Assembly: GCA_003116995.1 (NCBI GenBank)
Contig: BDSL01000069.1
Location: forward strand, 1-64,000
Reading direction: 5' to 3'
Source: Yamagishiella unicocca
Lineage: Eukaryota > Chlorophyta > Chlorophyceae > Chlamydomonadales > Volvocaceae
DNA length: 64,000 nt
Shown: positions 12,060 through 23,600 of the stretch, piece after piece
Position numbering within the stretch: the first letter of the stretch is position 1
How the letters are laid out: each line of letters opens with the position of its first letter
Translations under genes and position numbers: made by a program
Notes under the pieces: generated by a model
Database searches by the model: none
What the model was told of the DNA's origin: nothing
The model's input: the letters and a program-made list of their open reading frames with translations, nothing else

Positions 12060-12274
12060 AACCATGCGAGCGCCAACTACTCGCTGCTGCAGGAGCGCCA
12101 GCGGACTGGCTGACATCCGGCTCGGAGCCAGCCTCTCACAGCGGGTACACACCATTTGACGCGGGGCCGGTCGGGTCTCAGACCCTGCACTTTCAGACCT
12201 CGGCCGCACAACACGACCCGCATGCCCGTATGGGTCCTGGTAGGCAGCCTACATGCACTAGAGCACAACACTTT

Positions 12275-12279
12275 TGTAA
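12275..12279 (+). terminator. Candidate TGTAA poly(A) signal of SURF4
   Basis: TGTAA is the usual green-algal polyadenylation signal. This copy lies about 615 nt after the SURF4 stop codon, within the normal range for volvocine 3' UTRs. Confidence 0.45.
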
Positions 12280-14002
12280 AGTTGAATTGGCGCACTGGGT
12301 ATCACGGCGGCAGCGTAATCCTTCCCCTTGACCCCCCAATTCCACAAAGTTTACCCTCCCCTCCACGGCACCATCCCACCCACGGGCTTTCCTAACAAAA
12401 TCGCTACTTGCTTGACGCGGGTTTGGCGTGGCCAGGGGGCCGGTCCAACAGGGTCCAACATCCCACGTCGCGACGGGGGGCGGGACGGCCAGCTGCCAAA
12501 GCTAAGCCCGTGTCCAGGGAGGGCCCAGGCTGCCAGGCTGCCGCCTCACCCGCTCATGCGGTGGCTGAAGGCTGGAGGGTGGAGCAGGGTCTCTCACTCC
12601 CCGGCCCTGATGCCCCCTACGGCGCCCCAGGTAGCGCCTGCTGCAACCCCACCCCCAGCCACGGATTTCGTCTCTTACCCCCCTTTGGGTTTCCTCTCTC
12701 ACCGCCTCCTCCCGCTCGGGTGTCCGGGTCTTCTAACCCCGCTCGGGTGTGCGCTGCAAGCTGCGCCGCAACTACCTGGCGTGTCCGCGCGCCCGCTACG
12801 CCCCGCCCGCGGGATGGGTTACAGCTTCCCCCTTCCCCACGTGCAATCGGCGCCAGACCTGCTTCGCTACTCAGGACCGAGCTCTTCGCGCTGCTGCCGG
12901 GTGCTTACCCCTTTCAAGGGGCATGAAGGTGACCGTTCGGGCAGCCACCTACCAAACGTCAAACGCTACAGCCGCTTTCTTCATTTGGTAGCATGCCTAC
13001 TTTGGAAATCACACCTCTTGCTTAATACTCATACTGCGGAAACTCGCACCACGTGACCCCTTAGGGGGCGCGCGAGCGTCGGTGCATGGGGCCAGATGGG
13101 AGCTGCTTGCTGTTGCCGGTCGTCTAGATGGGAGTTCAGGAGGATGGAATGGCGGTGTCGTCTGGTATGTGGAGGAGGAGCTCCCGCATCGCCCGGGAAC
13201 TTTCGGCACCGGTCGGATCCCATCCAGCTCGCAGCAATCTGGTTCACACCTTCGCTCGCCGCGGCCATACTGGCTCGTCACGGTGGCTTTGCAGAGTGCC
13301 TGCGCTGAGTATCCTGTGGCTGTCCAGCTAGCCTGGTGGTCACCCACGCCCTTCGTTGCGAAGTATCAACTTCGCCAATGATGGCCTCTCAGCGGCGGCT
13401 TCGGTCGTCGCTCTACCTGATCAGTCCTGCAGGGCTGTATCCTACTTTGTGGTCTTCTTTCAGCATTTCTCTGGACTCTGGTAGCTTTCGCCGACACAGC
13501 TTCGTCGGCCCTGGTGTCTCTCGCGCATGCCGCAGCCGGTGCCAGTACGCAGCCTACGCAAGTCCTGCAAAGCTACCTGGCGTTGCATACTGAAGTGGTT
13601 TCCGTATTGCAGGCGAAGGTTGCGCCACGGCTCAGCCATTCGGGCGTGTTGCCGGTCTGCCTTTTTCTAGAGACTGCTGTTGGTGTTGACCTCAACTGGT
13701 TGATGGTATTAAGTACCATTGTTTCTTCCCGTCTCGCTATGGGCATCGGCCCGTTTCGGGTGTGGGACGTTTTCGGGATCTTGGGGGGGGAGTTATCCGA
13801 TTGTGTTGCCGAGGCGTGCTGCTGTCTCTCCATTCGGGGGTCTGCTTGGGATGCATGTGGCCATGTGCAGGGGAGCCATCAGCGCAACCTCCCCCTGTGT
13901 ATTGGTGCTTGCTGTTTCCTCTGGGCTCTCGGTTGTGAGGCTCTGGGTGGTTTGTCTTTCGGAACCGTCGGTTTTCTCTGCTTTCCTTGTCTTTTTCAGT
14001 GT
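12280..14002. other. Intergenic stretch without a supported gene
   Basis: Open frames here begin at TTG/GTG or are short and show no recognisable domain. GC content falls towards 13300-14000. A frame at about 13514-14053 stays open into the third 65-bp repeat but could not be tied to any family; it may be part of the unknown gene that follows. Confidence 0.5.
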
Positions 14003-14066
14003 CAGGCGATGCGCCCGATGGCTCTACCTTTTCAGGTCTGGAGCCCACTGTAACGATTACAACAAC
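14003..14066 (+). repeat. 65-bp dispersed repeat, copy 3
   Basis: Contains GGCGATGCGCCCGATGGCTC and GGAGCCCACTGTAACGATTA, then ACAACAAC. It abuts the open frame of the unknown gene at 14052-15471. Confidence 0.7.
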
Positions 14067-15471
14067 CTCTTGCTATCGTCTTCAACGCCAACTCACCCGC
14101 CGCCATACCAACCTCCCGTGCGACAAAATTACTGCCTTCTGGCATGGCGGACCATATGCTATTAACATCCTTAACTATGGCGACAGCAGCCTCACTGAAG
14201 AGTTCTTCATGGGCTCAGGCCAACGCATGCAAGTTGAGAACTTGAGACCCGTTGCCAGCATAGGAGCCAGTGGACAGAACTACAACCCCATGATCAAGTA
14301 CTCCTACTATAGGAAACCCAACACCTGCATTATCATCGTGGATAGCGCCATCGTAAGTACAACAGTCCACCCTGCCTTTGCTCACATCCCACAGTCCTGC
14401 TTAATTATTCCGCCCACCTTCCCAATTCCTCGTCTCCACAGACTGTGCCCACTTACATCACACCTTTCAAACGGCTCGAACACCTCACACCTGAGACTGG
14501 AGCCAGACGCTTCCGCAAAAACGCCATCATCCTGCCTACTCAGCCAATCAACGATGATGAAGCCACCCGCATCACTCAAGGTGCAACGTTCAGCCTACCA
14601 TGCCACACAATATACCGAGATAGGCAAGAGCAGCCCCACCTCATGCGAGACAACCCCATTCAGGTATCATCCCTCTCTACGTTAAAATCCTCGCCCTACC
14701 ATCCAACTAACATGCATCTTATTTCTTCCACCACAGTTCAACACCATCCCATGGCCAAACTCACGGCGCCACATCTTTGTGGAACATCTTCGCAACACAC
14801 TCATCTCCCGTCGAGCCATCACTCTAGTTGACGCCTCATTCACACTATCCATGGACATTCACGATGGTCTCCGTGTCGGTCCAGAAACAGCTCTCCTTTG
14901 GACACACCCTGGCAGCGCTGTACTGCTCACTGCCATGTCGGATGCGCTACTCAATACTGGCGAACTCCTTCTTACACCCGATGTCATCAGCACAACAATC
15001 GCTGGTATCTTTGTACCCGACCACACAGACCCTCTCCTCAAAATGTAGGTCCTGCTCTCTCTCCACGCAATCACTGAATGCTTGAAACTGCATGCCTCTT
15101 TGTGGAAATGAAATCAACACAGCTCCTTCCTTCCACTTTCCTCCCACTCCAGATGTGTCAGCTGTGATAGCCATCTCCCCATTCAACCCGGCTCCACTTG
15201 TACCAACTGCTCCACCAGCGGCACACACACTGGCGTTGTTGGGACCATCATCTCAACCACCATGCCACTACTCGCAGAGGCTACCCGTGCAGTAGTCCTT
15301 GACGATACTGCAGCCAGCCTGTTCGCAATTCCTACCTTCACACAACCCTACTGCACTTCTCCCACTTCTCCACAAGCTAGCAAAGACGTTCACCCTCCAA
15401 GAAGGCCTCATCACTGCCTTCCAATAACGTCAAGGTACTCATGGATTCATCATCGGCATCAGTTATCTTGA
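14052..15471 (+). CDS. Protein of unknown function with a CX2C...CX2C zinc-ribbon motif (5' end unknown)
   Basis: Four exons join in phase: (14052)-14352, 14442-14663, 14737-15044 and 15153-15471, with introns of 73-108 nt that are much shorter than elsewhere in the window. The protein has CVSCDSHLPIQ then GSTCTNC (CX2C-X11-CX2C) near its C-terminus, preceded by a ~100-residue exon with VEHLRNTLISRRAITLVDAS. The layout (possible beta-rich segments, zinc ribbon, then VVLDDTAASLF) loosely resembles the C-terminal OB-fold of RPA1 or RPA-like proteins of Helitrons, but I cannot confirm this. GC and codon use are clearly lower than in the neighbouring genes, suggesting a transposon or acquired gene. 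No ATG opens the first exon (the first in-frame ATG is at 14209), so upstream exons or a truncated start are likely. Near 15350 another frame looks equally open, so the 3' end may hold a frameshift. Confidence 0.4.
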
Positions 15472-16282
15472 CTGCTAGGACTCCGTGCTTTCTACGGTGC
15501 CACTACGGCCTGTCAATACCATATTACAACGCAATGACAGACACGCAAAATATATACTATTTTCCTAACCTCTTCATTATAAGATTGGCACTGTTGGTGC
15601 TTTTCGTGTTGTCCAGTCGCCGATTGCTGGGTTTGCCAATTGCTTCTCCGCTTCTCCAGACAGGCCGACCTCTCCATCTGTAATTTGGAAACTCCACAAC
15701 ACAGTTCTGCCTCACTCTCCAACTCACGCAGCACTACACTACAGTCCACCAGCCAACTACCAGCATTCATGCCACCAGCATTCACGAGCACATACATAGG
15801 CGCCACGCAGCCACCACTCTGCCACTTGACCACCTGGCACCCACGAGCATCCGCATAGGCACATAGGCGCCACCCAGGAGCCCCCGCATAGGCGCATACG
15901 CGCCACCCACAACCCACGGACGGTCCCATTAAGGCACTCAATGGGCACGCATAGGCGCATAGGTGGCACCGCACCGCACCGCACCACATAGGCGCATAGG
16001 CGGCACCGCATATGTCTGCAAGCATATGCCTGCAAGCATATGCCTGCAAGCATATGCCTGAAAGCATATGCCTGAAAGCATATGCCTGAAAGCATATGCC
16101 TGCAAGCATACCCCTGCAAGCATATCTGTGCAAGCATATGCCTGCAACCCACGGGCTCCAGCCCACGGATTGCCCCCCCCCCCCCCCGCGCCTGGGTAGA
16201 AATAAAAAGGGGTAAGCCCACTCGCGCAACTCCTGCGCTGCTTGTGGGCAGGGGTTGGTTCGTGCCGGGTGCATTTTTGCGA
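15472..16282. repeat. Repeat-rich spacer with two short-unit arrays
   Basis: 15472-15830 is AT-richer and has no supported gene. 15843-15995 holds irregular GCATAGGCGC/CGCCACCCA units. 16017-16146 holds about nine copies of a 14-bp unit AAGCATATGCCTGC with a GCATATGC palindrome. A C-run of about 16 lies near 16170. Confidence 0.75.
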
Positions 16283-16801
16283 GGCAGCGCGCACGTATAA
16301 GGTTGGAAAAAGGTTGAAGGTTAGAAAACTCCTTATGCATGGGCCGATCGTGAAGGTGTACCGCCACACAAGTTTACCCTTCTCAAAATATGTCCGTACT
16401 TTTGCACGCCAAGGTTCATATCCCGTGGTAAGTAACTCTATATATTTTGGCTCCATTGCAGTATGGTTCAGGGGCGGCCGTCCTCAAGAGCACAAGCAAA
16501 AACAATTCCTGAACAGATAGTAAGCTTCGGACACTCCTGTCGAGCCTTGCCGGAACAATCCGGAGGAACTGCTTTCCAGCTGCAGATGCAGCGCTCATCA
16601 AAGACACAGGAATAGCTATGACACCGGCCGCAGAGAGGTTGGTGCCCGATTGCAGTCATGTGGTGGACTCCCGTGTGGCCCGAATGCACTACGGGCCCAC
16701 GGGTCAGGACGGGCCCGTCCCGAGAGTGGGGATTTGGCAGCGCCTTGCCAATATAGCGTGTTGGTGTTTTCCTAAGGAGACATTTCGGTCTGGCCTGTAC
16801 T
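16283..16801 (+). repeat. ~0.5 kb repeat unit, copy 1 (left of the LINE fragment)
   Basis: Nearly the same sequence recurs at 19182-19709 in the same orientation: CATGGGCCGATCG, then TTCTCAAAATATG, then CCCGTGGTAAGTAACTCTAT, then GGTTCAGGGGCGGCCGTCCT, then GGATTTGGCAGCGCC. Copy 2 has GGTTCAAATCC before CCGTGG, which resembles a tRNA B-box and would suit a tRNA-derived SINE; in copy 1 it reads GGTTCATATCC. No coding function seen. Confidence 0.8.
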
Positions 16802-16882
16802 CAGGACCGCGCTCTTTGCGGTGCTGCCGGGTGGGCACGGGTTGCATTTTTGTTGCATTTTTTTTTGCGGCTGCCCCGTTGA

Positions 16883-19180
16883 GGCAGAGAGAGAGAGACC
16901 GCGTTACAGTGGCCGCACGACAGGCGGCACCCGCCCTTATCCCGGCGGGAAAGCACTGCGGAAGAGACACGGAACCAAGGTCGGGTACGGGCAACAGCAG
17001 GCAAACAGCATCATGCAAAGTCAGCACAAGCGACGGCAGGACACGGCCCCATGCAGGCCACCCTTACGCGTCAAAACCACCACAAAAGCCCCCATTGGCT
17101 CACCTGCCCATCACCCGCACCACTCGTATCTCGAACCAGCAAAGGTGGCACCAGGAAAGAAAGAACGAAAGAACAAACAGCAGCCAAGGCAAGCTAGCTA
17201 GGGCGGCACGGCGCACATGAGCCGACCCCCGGTGACGAACAAAAATGGGTGGTCCACCCCCACGTCACCCCAGTCCTTGCGGGGCAAACCCAAGCCCGCA
17301 AAGTCCCGCAGCAAGGCCCAGAACTTAGCAAGGAGGCCAGAACGCATAGCAGCAGGGAGGGTGGTGCCGGAGAGCCGATGAGAGTGTATGTACCGGCGCG
17401 CCCACTCCACCGCGTTGAGCGCCGCCAACGCCACCACATCCCACACACACTGCAGCACAGTGGTCGGATCTGGCGACACACACAACCACACATGCTCACG
17501 CGTGACCCCGCACCCACAGCAGACTTCCAGTTCATCCCAGAGCGGGCGGACGAGGGGGCAAGACCAAAAGTGATGCAAGCGCGGCGACTCGGCCACACCC
17601 GCTGCAGCGGGGTAACAGCCGCAAGCACACGGTTCGGGTGGGACCAGCGGGAGGTGAGAGGAGCCCGGCATGGGCACCCCGTCAACCGCCAGCCGCCAGA
17701 GGACCTCCTTCCACCGCGGCTCCCACTTAAGACGCTTCCACAACCGCCGCCATACCGCGCGTAACGCCACAAGGGCCGCCTCGGGCGTGGCAGCCACAGC
17801 AGGGGACAGCCCGAGCGCCTCCCGCACATACGTCGCATGACAGGCCTGCCTGGGGCGCTCCAGTTCCGCCGCCTGGAGCAGGGTGCCCAGCTTGACGGTG
17901 AAGGAGGTGAGGGGCAGCACGGCGTCCACACCCAGCCGCCACCCCAGGCGAGCAAGGAGGAGAGCATCCACCTCGTCAGGCGACGGCGGGGCGGGGCCAT
18001 CGGGCGCCAGGCGAGCAGCAGCGAGCCATGCGGGCGAGATGTCAGAAAGGAGAGCGGCCACCGCAGCTCGCGCCGCGATGCGATCTTGGAGCGCACCCAT
18101 GGCCAGCTCGGAGGGCGCCAGCTCGTGCCGTACGAGCGTCGTCCAGCGCTCAGCCAGCCGGCTGAAGATGGCCATGCCCGGCGTCGTCGCCAGGGCATGG
18201 GCGCGCTCCACCTCAAACGCGGTCATAGCGTCCTGCACCCGGACGGCGTCGCCGACGGTCAGCAGGCGGCGGCACATGGTGAGGGGGCCATGGATAGCCT
18301 CCAACCCCGGCCGCCGGCCCGGCGCCCCCGCGTTGGGCAGGAGCGGGTTGCCCCACAGCGGCGCGTTGAAGCACCAGACGCCCGGCTCCAGGGGGGGGTC
18401 CGCGACGTCAGACAGGGGGGGGAGGTGACCGAGGCTCGTGGCAAGCCGGTGGATGTCCGGGGGCAAGCTTAAGGGGGCGCCGAGCCACGGGCCATCCGGG
18501 CGAGCTGTGGTGACGGCCAGCGGGCGGAAGGCAGGGTGGAGGGTAGAGAGGAAGGAGACCGCAATCCGGATCCACGGCGCGCGGGCAGCCGGGGGTTGCA
18601 GCGCGGAGCGGGCGACCGTCAGGCTCCACTTGGCATGCCGGCTGAGGACATGCAGCCGAAGGGGCAGTACACCGAAGCCGCCGATGGTGGGATGACCGGA
18701 GAGCAGGCGGAGGGGGACACCAGTGAAACGGCGCTGGGCGTCATCAGGGCCTAGCTCCCGATCCACCAGCTTTGCGACAAGGGCCATGATGCCAGCAAGG
18801 ACCTCCGCCGGCGGCAGCCCCGAGTGCTCCATGTGGTACGTCGCCATATGGAGAGCATAAGCTGCAGCCGCAGTGGCACGGCCGAACATCGACAGGGCCA
18901 TGCGGGAGATCTTTTGGAGACGGCGGCGGGCCTCCGACATCCGTGACGCCCAATCGAGGACGGGGGCGGCAGGCGGATTGATGAAGGGGATGCCCAGCGC
19001 CACCGCAGCGGGCACGATCCGAAGGCCAGCGAGGGCAGGGGGCGGGGGAGAAGGGGAGGGGCGAGGCACCCCGGGAGCGGTGGCGGCAAGGGACGGCGAT
19101 GTGGAGGGACCCGGGGCGGCCAGGGCGCCAGCGGCTGCGGCGAGGGCGCCCACGGCAAAGAGAGAGAGAGACCGCGTTAC
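16883..19180 (-). mobile_element. 5'-truncated LINE (non-LTR retrotransposon) insertion with target-site duplication
   Basis: A 2.25-kb segment (16908-19153, minus strand) encodes the region downstream of the reverse-transcriptase core of a LINE ORF2. It is bracketed by near-identical direct repeats 16883-16907 and 19154-19180 (GGCAGAGA...GACCGCGTTAC), as expected for a target-site duplication. The open frame starts exactly at the right junction, which fits 5' truncation during integration. The element lies between two copies of the ~0.5 kb repeat. Confidence 0.78.
17198..19153 (-). pseudogene. LINE ORF2 C-terminal fragment (post-RT region and zinc knuckle)
   Basis: A single open frame of 651 codons that begins at a GTG and has no proper start. 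The N-terminal part has ALGIPF, then LQKISRMALSMFGRA and HPTIGGFGVLPLRLH, the layout that follows the YxDD motif in L1-like reverse transcriptases. The C-terminal part has RLKWEPRWKEVLWRLAVDG, then CACGC, then LHHFWSCPLVRPLWDEL, matching the zf-RVT zinc-knuckle region. The endonuclease and YxDD catalytic core are absent, so it cannot transpose alone. The frame is intact and GC-rich, which implies a recent insertion or constraint. Domestication is possible but unsupported. Confidence 0.8.
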
Positions 19181-19181
19181 G

Positions 19182-19709
19182 GCAGCGCGGACTTATAAGG
19201 CTTTCGGACAGCGGTCCTTATAAAGTTGTAAAACCAAGTCTGCATGGGCCGATCGGGAAGGATTACCGCCCTTACACCTGCACCCCTTCTCAAAATATGC
19301 CCATACTTTTGCGCGCATAGGTTCAAATCCCGTGGTAAGTAACTCTATATATTGCAGTATGGTTCAGGGGCGGCCGTCCTCAAGAGCACAAGCAAAAACC
19401 ATTCCTGAACAGATAGTAAGCTTCCGACACTCCTGTCGAGCCTTGCCGGCGCAATCCGGAGGAACTGCTTTCCAGCTGCAGATGCAGCGCTCATCAAAGA
19501 CATAGGAACAGCTATGACACCGGACGCAGAGAGGTTGGTGCCCGATTGCGGTCATGTGGTGGACTACTGTGGACTCCCGTGTGGCCCGAATGCACTACGC
19601 GTCACTACGGGCCCACGGGTCCGTCCCGAGAGTGGGGATTTGGCAGCGCCTGGCCAATATAGCGTGTTGGTGTTCTCCGAAGGAGACGTTTTGATCTGGC
19701 CTGTACTGG
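19182..19709 (+). repeat. ~0.5 kb repeat unit, copy 2 (right of the LINE fragment)
   Basis: Direct-orientation counterpart of 16283-16801, including the segment CGTGGTAAGTAACTCTATAT and the tail AGGAGACGTTTTGATCTGGC. Its last ~120 bp are duplicated again at 19710-19832. Confidence 0.8.
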
Positions 19710-19832
19710 ACTCCCGTGTGGCCCGAATGCACTACGGGCCCACGGGTCCGTCCCGAGAGCGGGGATTTGGCAGCGCCTGGCCAATATAGCGTGTTGGTGT
19801 TTTCCGAAGGAGACGTTTTGATCTGGCCTGTA
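19710..19832 (+). repeat. Tandem partial third copy of the ~0.5 kb unit tail
   Basis: Repeats the CTCCCGTGTGGCCCGAATGC to GATCTGGCCTGTAC portion of the preceding unit with few changes. Confidence 0.85.
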
Positions 19833-20634
19833 CCCAGCGGTCGAAGCCCTAAGAGAAACCAGATTGGTTGCGTCGGGAGGATTTGCCAGCCAACGCAATT
19901 TTCATACTAGCACTAGCACTGGATCAGCGAAACCGATTCCGCTTGAAGTGAATCGGCATGACTGTTCGTTAAACAACGTTCTGTCGTGCATAGATTTGTG
20001 TCGCACCAGATCGCGTCCGGCGCATAACTCTCATCTTTATGATGGATAAGCTGATTGGTGTGACTTATACGAGAAATTCATTGGACTAACCTACAGCACG
20101 CACTGAATTGTGCTAAAGAAGCCCGCCGCTGAGCGATCTACCGCCCTTTTAGGCTGGCATTGGGTCTAAAGTTGCCATCTGGTTCATATGAATAATAACG
20201 AAAAATATGGATGAGTAGCGCGTCCTATTAATTGCCTTGGAGACTTCTGGTTTCGGTCCCCTTCCAGACGCAGCCTAGGCGGCGTCATTGGCGGCAAGCT
20301 CGCAAGGACTCCGCAACATAACTGGCAAATGCTTGAACTTCAGCCGATGGCATCAATGATTTTGGCTCGCGCACGCTAGGCAGGCGGGCCCATTCATAAT
20401 CAGCGAGGAATCGCTCGTCGGAACAGCGGCCTGCCGCTCGGTCAGCCGCAGCTCCCGACTGCTTATCTTTGTCACCCAAAGCGGCCTTGATAGCGGATCA
20501 TACAGGGCTGCACGGCCAGCATCAGCGACCGCCACTGCTGGCGCTGCTTGCCTGTCGTAGACACACCCCATCGGGAAGCTGCCAACAGCTTTTTCTCCAG
20601 CGCTGTTGCCCGCAAGTCCTCCAGCAGCGCATCG
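19833..20634. other. AT-richer region upstream of the importin gene
   Basis: 800 bp of near-balanced base composition without a supported gene. It probably contains the promoter and 5' UTR of the importin gene. The frame of importin exon 1 is open upstream from at least 20548, but the first ATG in that frame is at 20635. Confidence 0.5.
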
Positions 20635-23600
20635 ATGCTGCTGGGCCTAGGGGGTGGCGGCCCGCCGCCGGGGCTGGGCGGTTCTGGAGCTGCCCACCCC
20701 ACGGTTCCGGAGCCGTCGTCCGCGGAGCAGATCCTCGCCACGATCCAGGCCGCCCTTTCAAATGACCGTGCCACGCGCACCACTGCGGAGTCGCTGCTAC
20801 ACAGCTGGGAGGCGGACGCTGCTCCAGGCTTCCTGTCGGGCCTTATGCGTATAGTGGAGCAGCGCGACGCCGTGTCGGAGGTGAGGTCTGGGTCCGGTCC
20901 TTTCAGGCGGAATGCAGGCGGAATGCAGGCCGGACGAGGGCGGGATGTGGTCGGGATGTGTTTGAGAGGGGGCGTTGGGGAATGCCTGTGGTTGAGGAAG
21001 ACACTCCTGGGACGGGGCCCGGAGGATGCAGAGGAGGCTGGGGTCCAATTTCGCGGGGCGACAGGGATCAAACGCCGGGTTAGGGGGCGGGGTCCTGGGG
21101 GGGACGTGGAGACGGTTGGACTGCGTGGACAGGTAGACGGCCAGGTGCGGGTTGTGGTTGGGTAGGGTGGTACTGGTGGGCGGTACTGGCGGGTGGTACT
21201 GGCGGGCGGTACTGGCGGGTGGTACTGGTGGGGCGGGTCATGGTGGCGGAGCCTTTGAGGGTGGTCCGTGTTTCGGAACGGTTCGGAGGGGTGCACGAGG
21301 GCACCCGGGGGGCCGCTAGGCGCTAGGCCTCACGCCACCTGCCGCACAGCTGCATTGCGCCGCAGCAGTAGCAGTGGCAGCAATAGCAGTGGCAGTAGCA
21401 GTAGCAGTGGCAGCAGTAGCAGTGGCAGTAGCAGTAGCAGTGGCAGTGGCAGTAGCAGTAGCAGTGGCAGCAGTAGCAGTGGAGCAAAATAGCAGTAGCA
21501 GTGGAGCAGCAATGGCAGCAGTGCGGGGGCAGGGGTGTTGCGGACGTGATGGCGGGTTGGTGCTGCAGGCCAGCACGCCACTCTCGCCGGAAGGGGGGGG
21601 GCCTCATTGCGGGCTGCGCGCACACCGTATGGGCAAGGTGGTGGGAAGTAGAAGATCATGTGCGGTTTGGGGGGTTGTACGGTGTGGGGGGAGGGACATG
21701 ACCACCGTGCTCACCACCTCGTCACGACCTGGGCCGGCCCGGTACCACCCCACCCGCACCCGGGGTGTTCGAGGAAGACCCGTGGATGCCCGAAAAAACC
21801 GTTTAGACCCGCACCCGGGGTGGGAGGCCGGGGTGGCGCAGTTGGGGCGTGCCGGGGAGCCGGGTGTGAGGTTGGGGGCGGCAAGTGGAGTGCCCCACTT
21901 TGTCCCACGGGTTGGCAAGGTATGAACTGGGTCGGGATCCAGGGGCGGCCGGCTCCGGCCTGCCTAGCTCCGAATGGCGTTCGCGGGCGTGGCGGCGACG
22001 GCGCGTGGCTCGCAGGGTGGGGTGGGCAGAGGGGGGTGGGCAGAGGGGGTGGGCAGAGGGGGGTGGGCAGAGGGGGGTGGGCAGAGGGGGGTGGGCAGGG
22101 TGGGGTGGGCAGAGGGGGGTGGGCAGAGGGAGGTGGGCAGGGGGGGTGGGCAGAGGGGGTGGGCAGGGTGGGGTGGGCAGGGTGGGGTGGGCAGGGTGGG
22201 GTGGGCAGAGGTGTCCGCATTAGCTGCCGGTGAGGTCACGGATCGCACGGGCGCGGAGCGGTTGCAAAAACAACCGGTTACTCGTCGTGGGAAGTGGAGC
22301 TGGCGCGTTGGCTTCGGACACCTGGTGTGTGTGGTGTGTGGGTGTGTGGGTGTGCGTGTGCTGGGTCACCCCGGTGGGGTGGGCGCGATGCCGAGGAGCT
22401 GGCGGGGCAGGGAGGACGGGTGCTGTGTGGCCGCAGTAGCAGTTAGCGCCGCCACAGGAGCAGGAGCAGCAGGAGCATCGTAGTCACTCGTACGGCATGT
22501 AGCGCCGGAGCCTCCTCGCCGCCGCGGTGGTGCGCATCGGATGTGCCGGGCTGGGCCGGGTTGCAGAGGCCGCGCCAGCAGCAGCACCACCAGCACCAGC
22601 AGCAACAGCAGCACCTTTAGCACCATTAGCAACAGCAGCAGCAACAGCAGCAACAGCAGCAACAGCAGCAACAGCAGCAACAGCAGCAACAGCAGCAACA
22701 GCAGCAACAGCAGCAACAGCAGCAACAGCAGCAACAGCAGCAACAGCAGCAACAGCAGCAACAGCACCACCACCAGCAGCAACCACCAGCAGCAGCACCG
22801 CCACCACCACCACCAGGACCAGCAGAGGCTTGGGTCCTCTTGGCGGTGGTGGCCTCGTGACCAGGACTCGTGCCTGGGGGGCGATGTGGTGTACGGCAGC
22901 AGGGGGGGGGGGCGGAAGGTGGCGGAAGGTGGAGGAAGGCGGGATCAGAGGTCTCACGGGGGCTGCCTGAACCGTCAGGCCGGGCGTTTCTTCCGTGGAG
23001 GAGCCGGTGGGACGAGAGGAGAGAGGGGGTGGGCTGGGCGGGGCGGGGCTGGCGGGGCAGAGTGGGGGGGGAGGGTTCCGGGAAGACCCGTGGATGCGAG
23101 AAAAAACCCGTTTAGGACAGACGTTTGGAGATGCATGCTGGAGGGGTTGGGTGGAGCAGGGTGCAACGGCAGGGTGGCTTCCTTGGTGCCATGGCGAAGA
23201 CAGACCCTGCCGGATGGGAGACGCCTACGGAGGTCCAGACAGGGGGCTTCATTGGGCCTTCAGCCCCTCCGTCGCCCACCCCGCCATTCCGGCTGCTCCA
23301 TCTGAGTCGCCCCGTGGCCGAGAGCTCCCGTGGACCCCCGTCCCTTAGCCCTGCTTCCGCTGGGCTCAACAAGCCCCTGCCACACCCCTGCTTCCGCCGC
23401 GTCAACAAGCCCCTCCCACACCTCCCCGCCCCCCCTACATTACCCCAGCCGAGTTACCGGTTCTTTACTTGTAACCCCCCCCCTCGCGCTCTACTCGCAG
23501 CCCATCCGGCTGCTGGCTGTGGTGGTCGCCAAGAACGCGGTGGGCAGCTCCTGGCGCAAGACGCTGGGCACCCGGGAGTGGTCTCGAGTGCAGGACGGGG

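Noticed and set aside
13336..14053. Moderately long open frames upstream of the unknown zinc-ribbon gene
   Set aside because: No phase-consistent join to the next exon was found and most begin at GTG/TTG; retained only as possible upstream sequence.
15513..16367. 284-codon minus-strand frame with repeated CLQAYA/FRHMLS
   Set aside because: It is the translation of the AAGCATATGCCTGC and GCATAGGCGC tandem repeats.
19300..19345. Possible tRNA gene, because of GGTTCAAATCCCGTGG
   Set aside because: A T-loop-like box is present but acceptor, D and anticodon stems cannot be formed around it; at most a tRNA-derived repeat.
22366..22970. Poly-Leu and poly-Ala open frames in importin intron 1
   Set aside because: Explained by the CAACAGCAG repeat; no start, no domain, and located between phased exons of the importin gene.
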